A stretch of 6,661 bases of DNA, from assembly GCA_903940375.1 (NCBI GenBank), contig CAJAKT010000096.1, positions 1 to 6,661 of the forward strand, given 5' to 3'. Each line of letters opens with the position of its first letter. The first letter of the stretch is position 1. The position numbers were made by a program, and so were the translations under genes. The notes beneath the pieces are model-generated. The model did not search any database and was not told the origin of the DNA. It saw nothing but the letters and a program-made list of their open reading frames with translations. This DNA is from an uncultured bacterium (GTDB lineage Bacteria; Actinomycetota; Actinomycetes; S36-B12). Shown in pieces: positions 6,179 through 6,661 of this stretch.

Positions 6179-6661
6179 CTAACTCCGCTTGAACATCGAA
6201 CGCTTCGCCGCGGGTGCCGGCTTCGCCATTGTTGTGGCACGCCGCTGCTTGTCGGCCAACTCGCCGAAGGCCCGAGCGACATCGTGTCTCGGGTTGGCCT
6301 CGACGACCGTGATGCCCTCATTCAGCCGCAGTGGCACCTCGACGCTCGACGGGATCTCCACCGAGATGGGCACACCAACGGTGCGCTCGATGTCAGCGGA
6401 CGTCAGTCCCACCCGCGAACCACCACGGTTGAGCACGATCTGCCACTTGGTCCGGGGGAAGCCAAGATTGTCGAGAGTATCGAGAGTGACCTTGAGGTTC
6501 TTCAGCGCCGGCAGGTCCAGGGTAGTCAGCAGGATGTACGTGTCGGCCATGTCAAAGCACTTGAGGACCACATCCGTGAACGCCGGCGGGGCGTCCACGA
6601 TCACGTAGTCGTACATCTCTGCAGCCACCTGGAGGATCTCGCCTGCCAGCGCCGACGAGAC
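6179..6661 (-). CDS. tadZ: TadZ/CpaE-like MinD/ParA-family protein, C-terminal part
   Basis: The frame is open from the right edge to a TAG at 6181-6179, giving 160 residues of the C-terminal part; the start and the Walker A loop lie outside the window. The segment YDYVIVDAPPAF (17-28 of the visible part), with D23 after a hydrophobic strand, is the Walker B-like region of the MinD/ParA fold. ADTYILLTTLDLPALKNLK (from A38) and WQIVLNRGG (about 72-80) match the following core strands of CpaE/TadZ. The Asn-Arg pair in VLNRGG corresponds to the family's conserved VxNR. The C-terminus is Ala/Lys/Arg-rich and basic (RRATTMAKPAPAAKR, ending FKRS). A GTG at 6628 is internal, because homology-like sequence (ALAGEILQ) continues upstream of it. 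TadZ/CpaE proteins place the Tad machine at a cell site. The position immediately upstream of tadA supports the call. Any N-terminal receiver-like domain cannot be seen here. Confidence 0.9.
   Translation of the reverse strand, partial: VSSALAGEILQVAAEMYDYVIVDAPPAFTDVVLKCFDMADTYILLTTLDLPALKNLKVTLDTLDNLGFPRTKWQIVLNRGGSRVGLTSADIERTVGVPISVEIPSSVEVPLRLNEGITVVEANPRHDVARAFGELADKQRRATTMAKPAPAAKRSMFKRS

Overview
The window is gene-dense DNA of visibly high GC content, with GTG starts and overlapping stop/start codons. The proteins resemble those of Actinomycetota. That lineage is inferred from base composition and gene content; I cannot name a genus. I see no RNA gene, insertion sequence, CRISPR array or plasmid feature. 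The longest gap between genes is 27 bases, so there is no large non-coding stretch to explain.

Layout, left to right. On the + strand are (1) the C-terminal 141 codons of an unrecognised, probably exported protein (1-426), (2) a TesB-type acyl-CoA thioesterase II (454-1326), and (3) a short prepilin peptidase of the TadV/CpaA kind (1323-1934), whose GTG start overlaps the tesB stop by four bases. After a 23-base convergent gap, the rest lies on the - strand and reads right to left as a Tad/Flp (type IVc) pilus operon: tadZ/cpaE (partial, cut by the right edge), tadA/cpaF (ATPase), tadB and tadC (membrane platform). The junctions are very tight: 2 bases between tadZ and tadA, and TGATG stop/start overlaps at tadA-tadB and tadB-tadC.

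How they work together. TadZ, a MinD/ParA-like protein, is thought to place the machine at a cell site. TadA hydrolyses ATP to drive assembly, and TadB and TadC form the inner-membrane platform. The prepilin peptidase trims Flp prepilins before assembly. The pilin, TadE/F pseudopilin and CpaB/RcpC genes are not in the window. They may lie beyond the right edge, upstream of tadZ, or elsewhere.

The most unusual feature is tadB. Ahead of an ordinary TadB platform it encodes a Sec signal peptide and an extracytoplasmic von Willebrand factor A (VWA) domain with a complete MIDAS metal site, followed by a Thr/Ala-rich linker and a membrane anchor. The second oddity is that the prepilin peptidase is translationally coupled to an acyl-CoA thioesterase instead of to the pilus operon.
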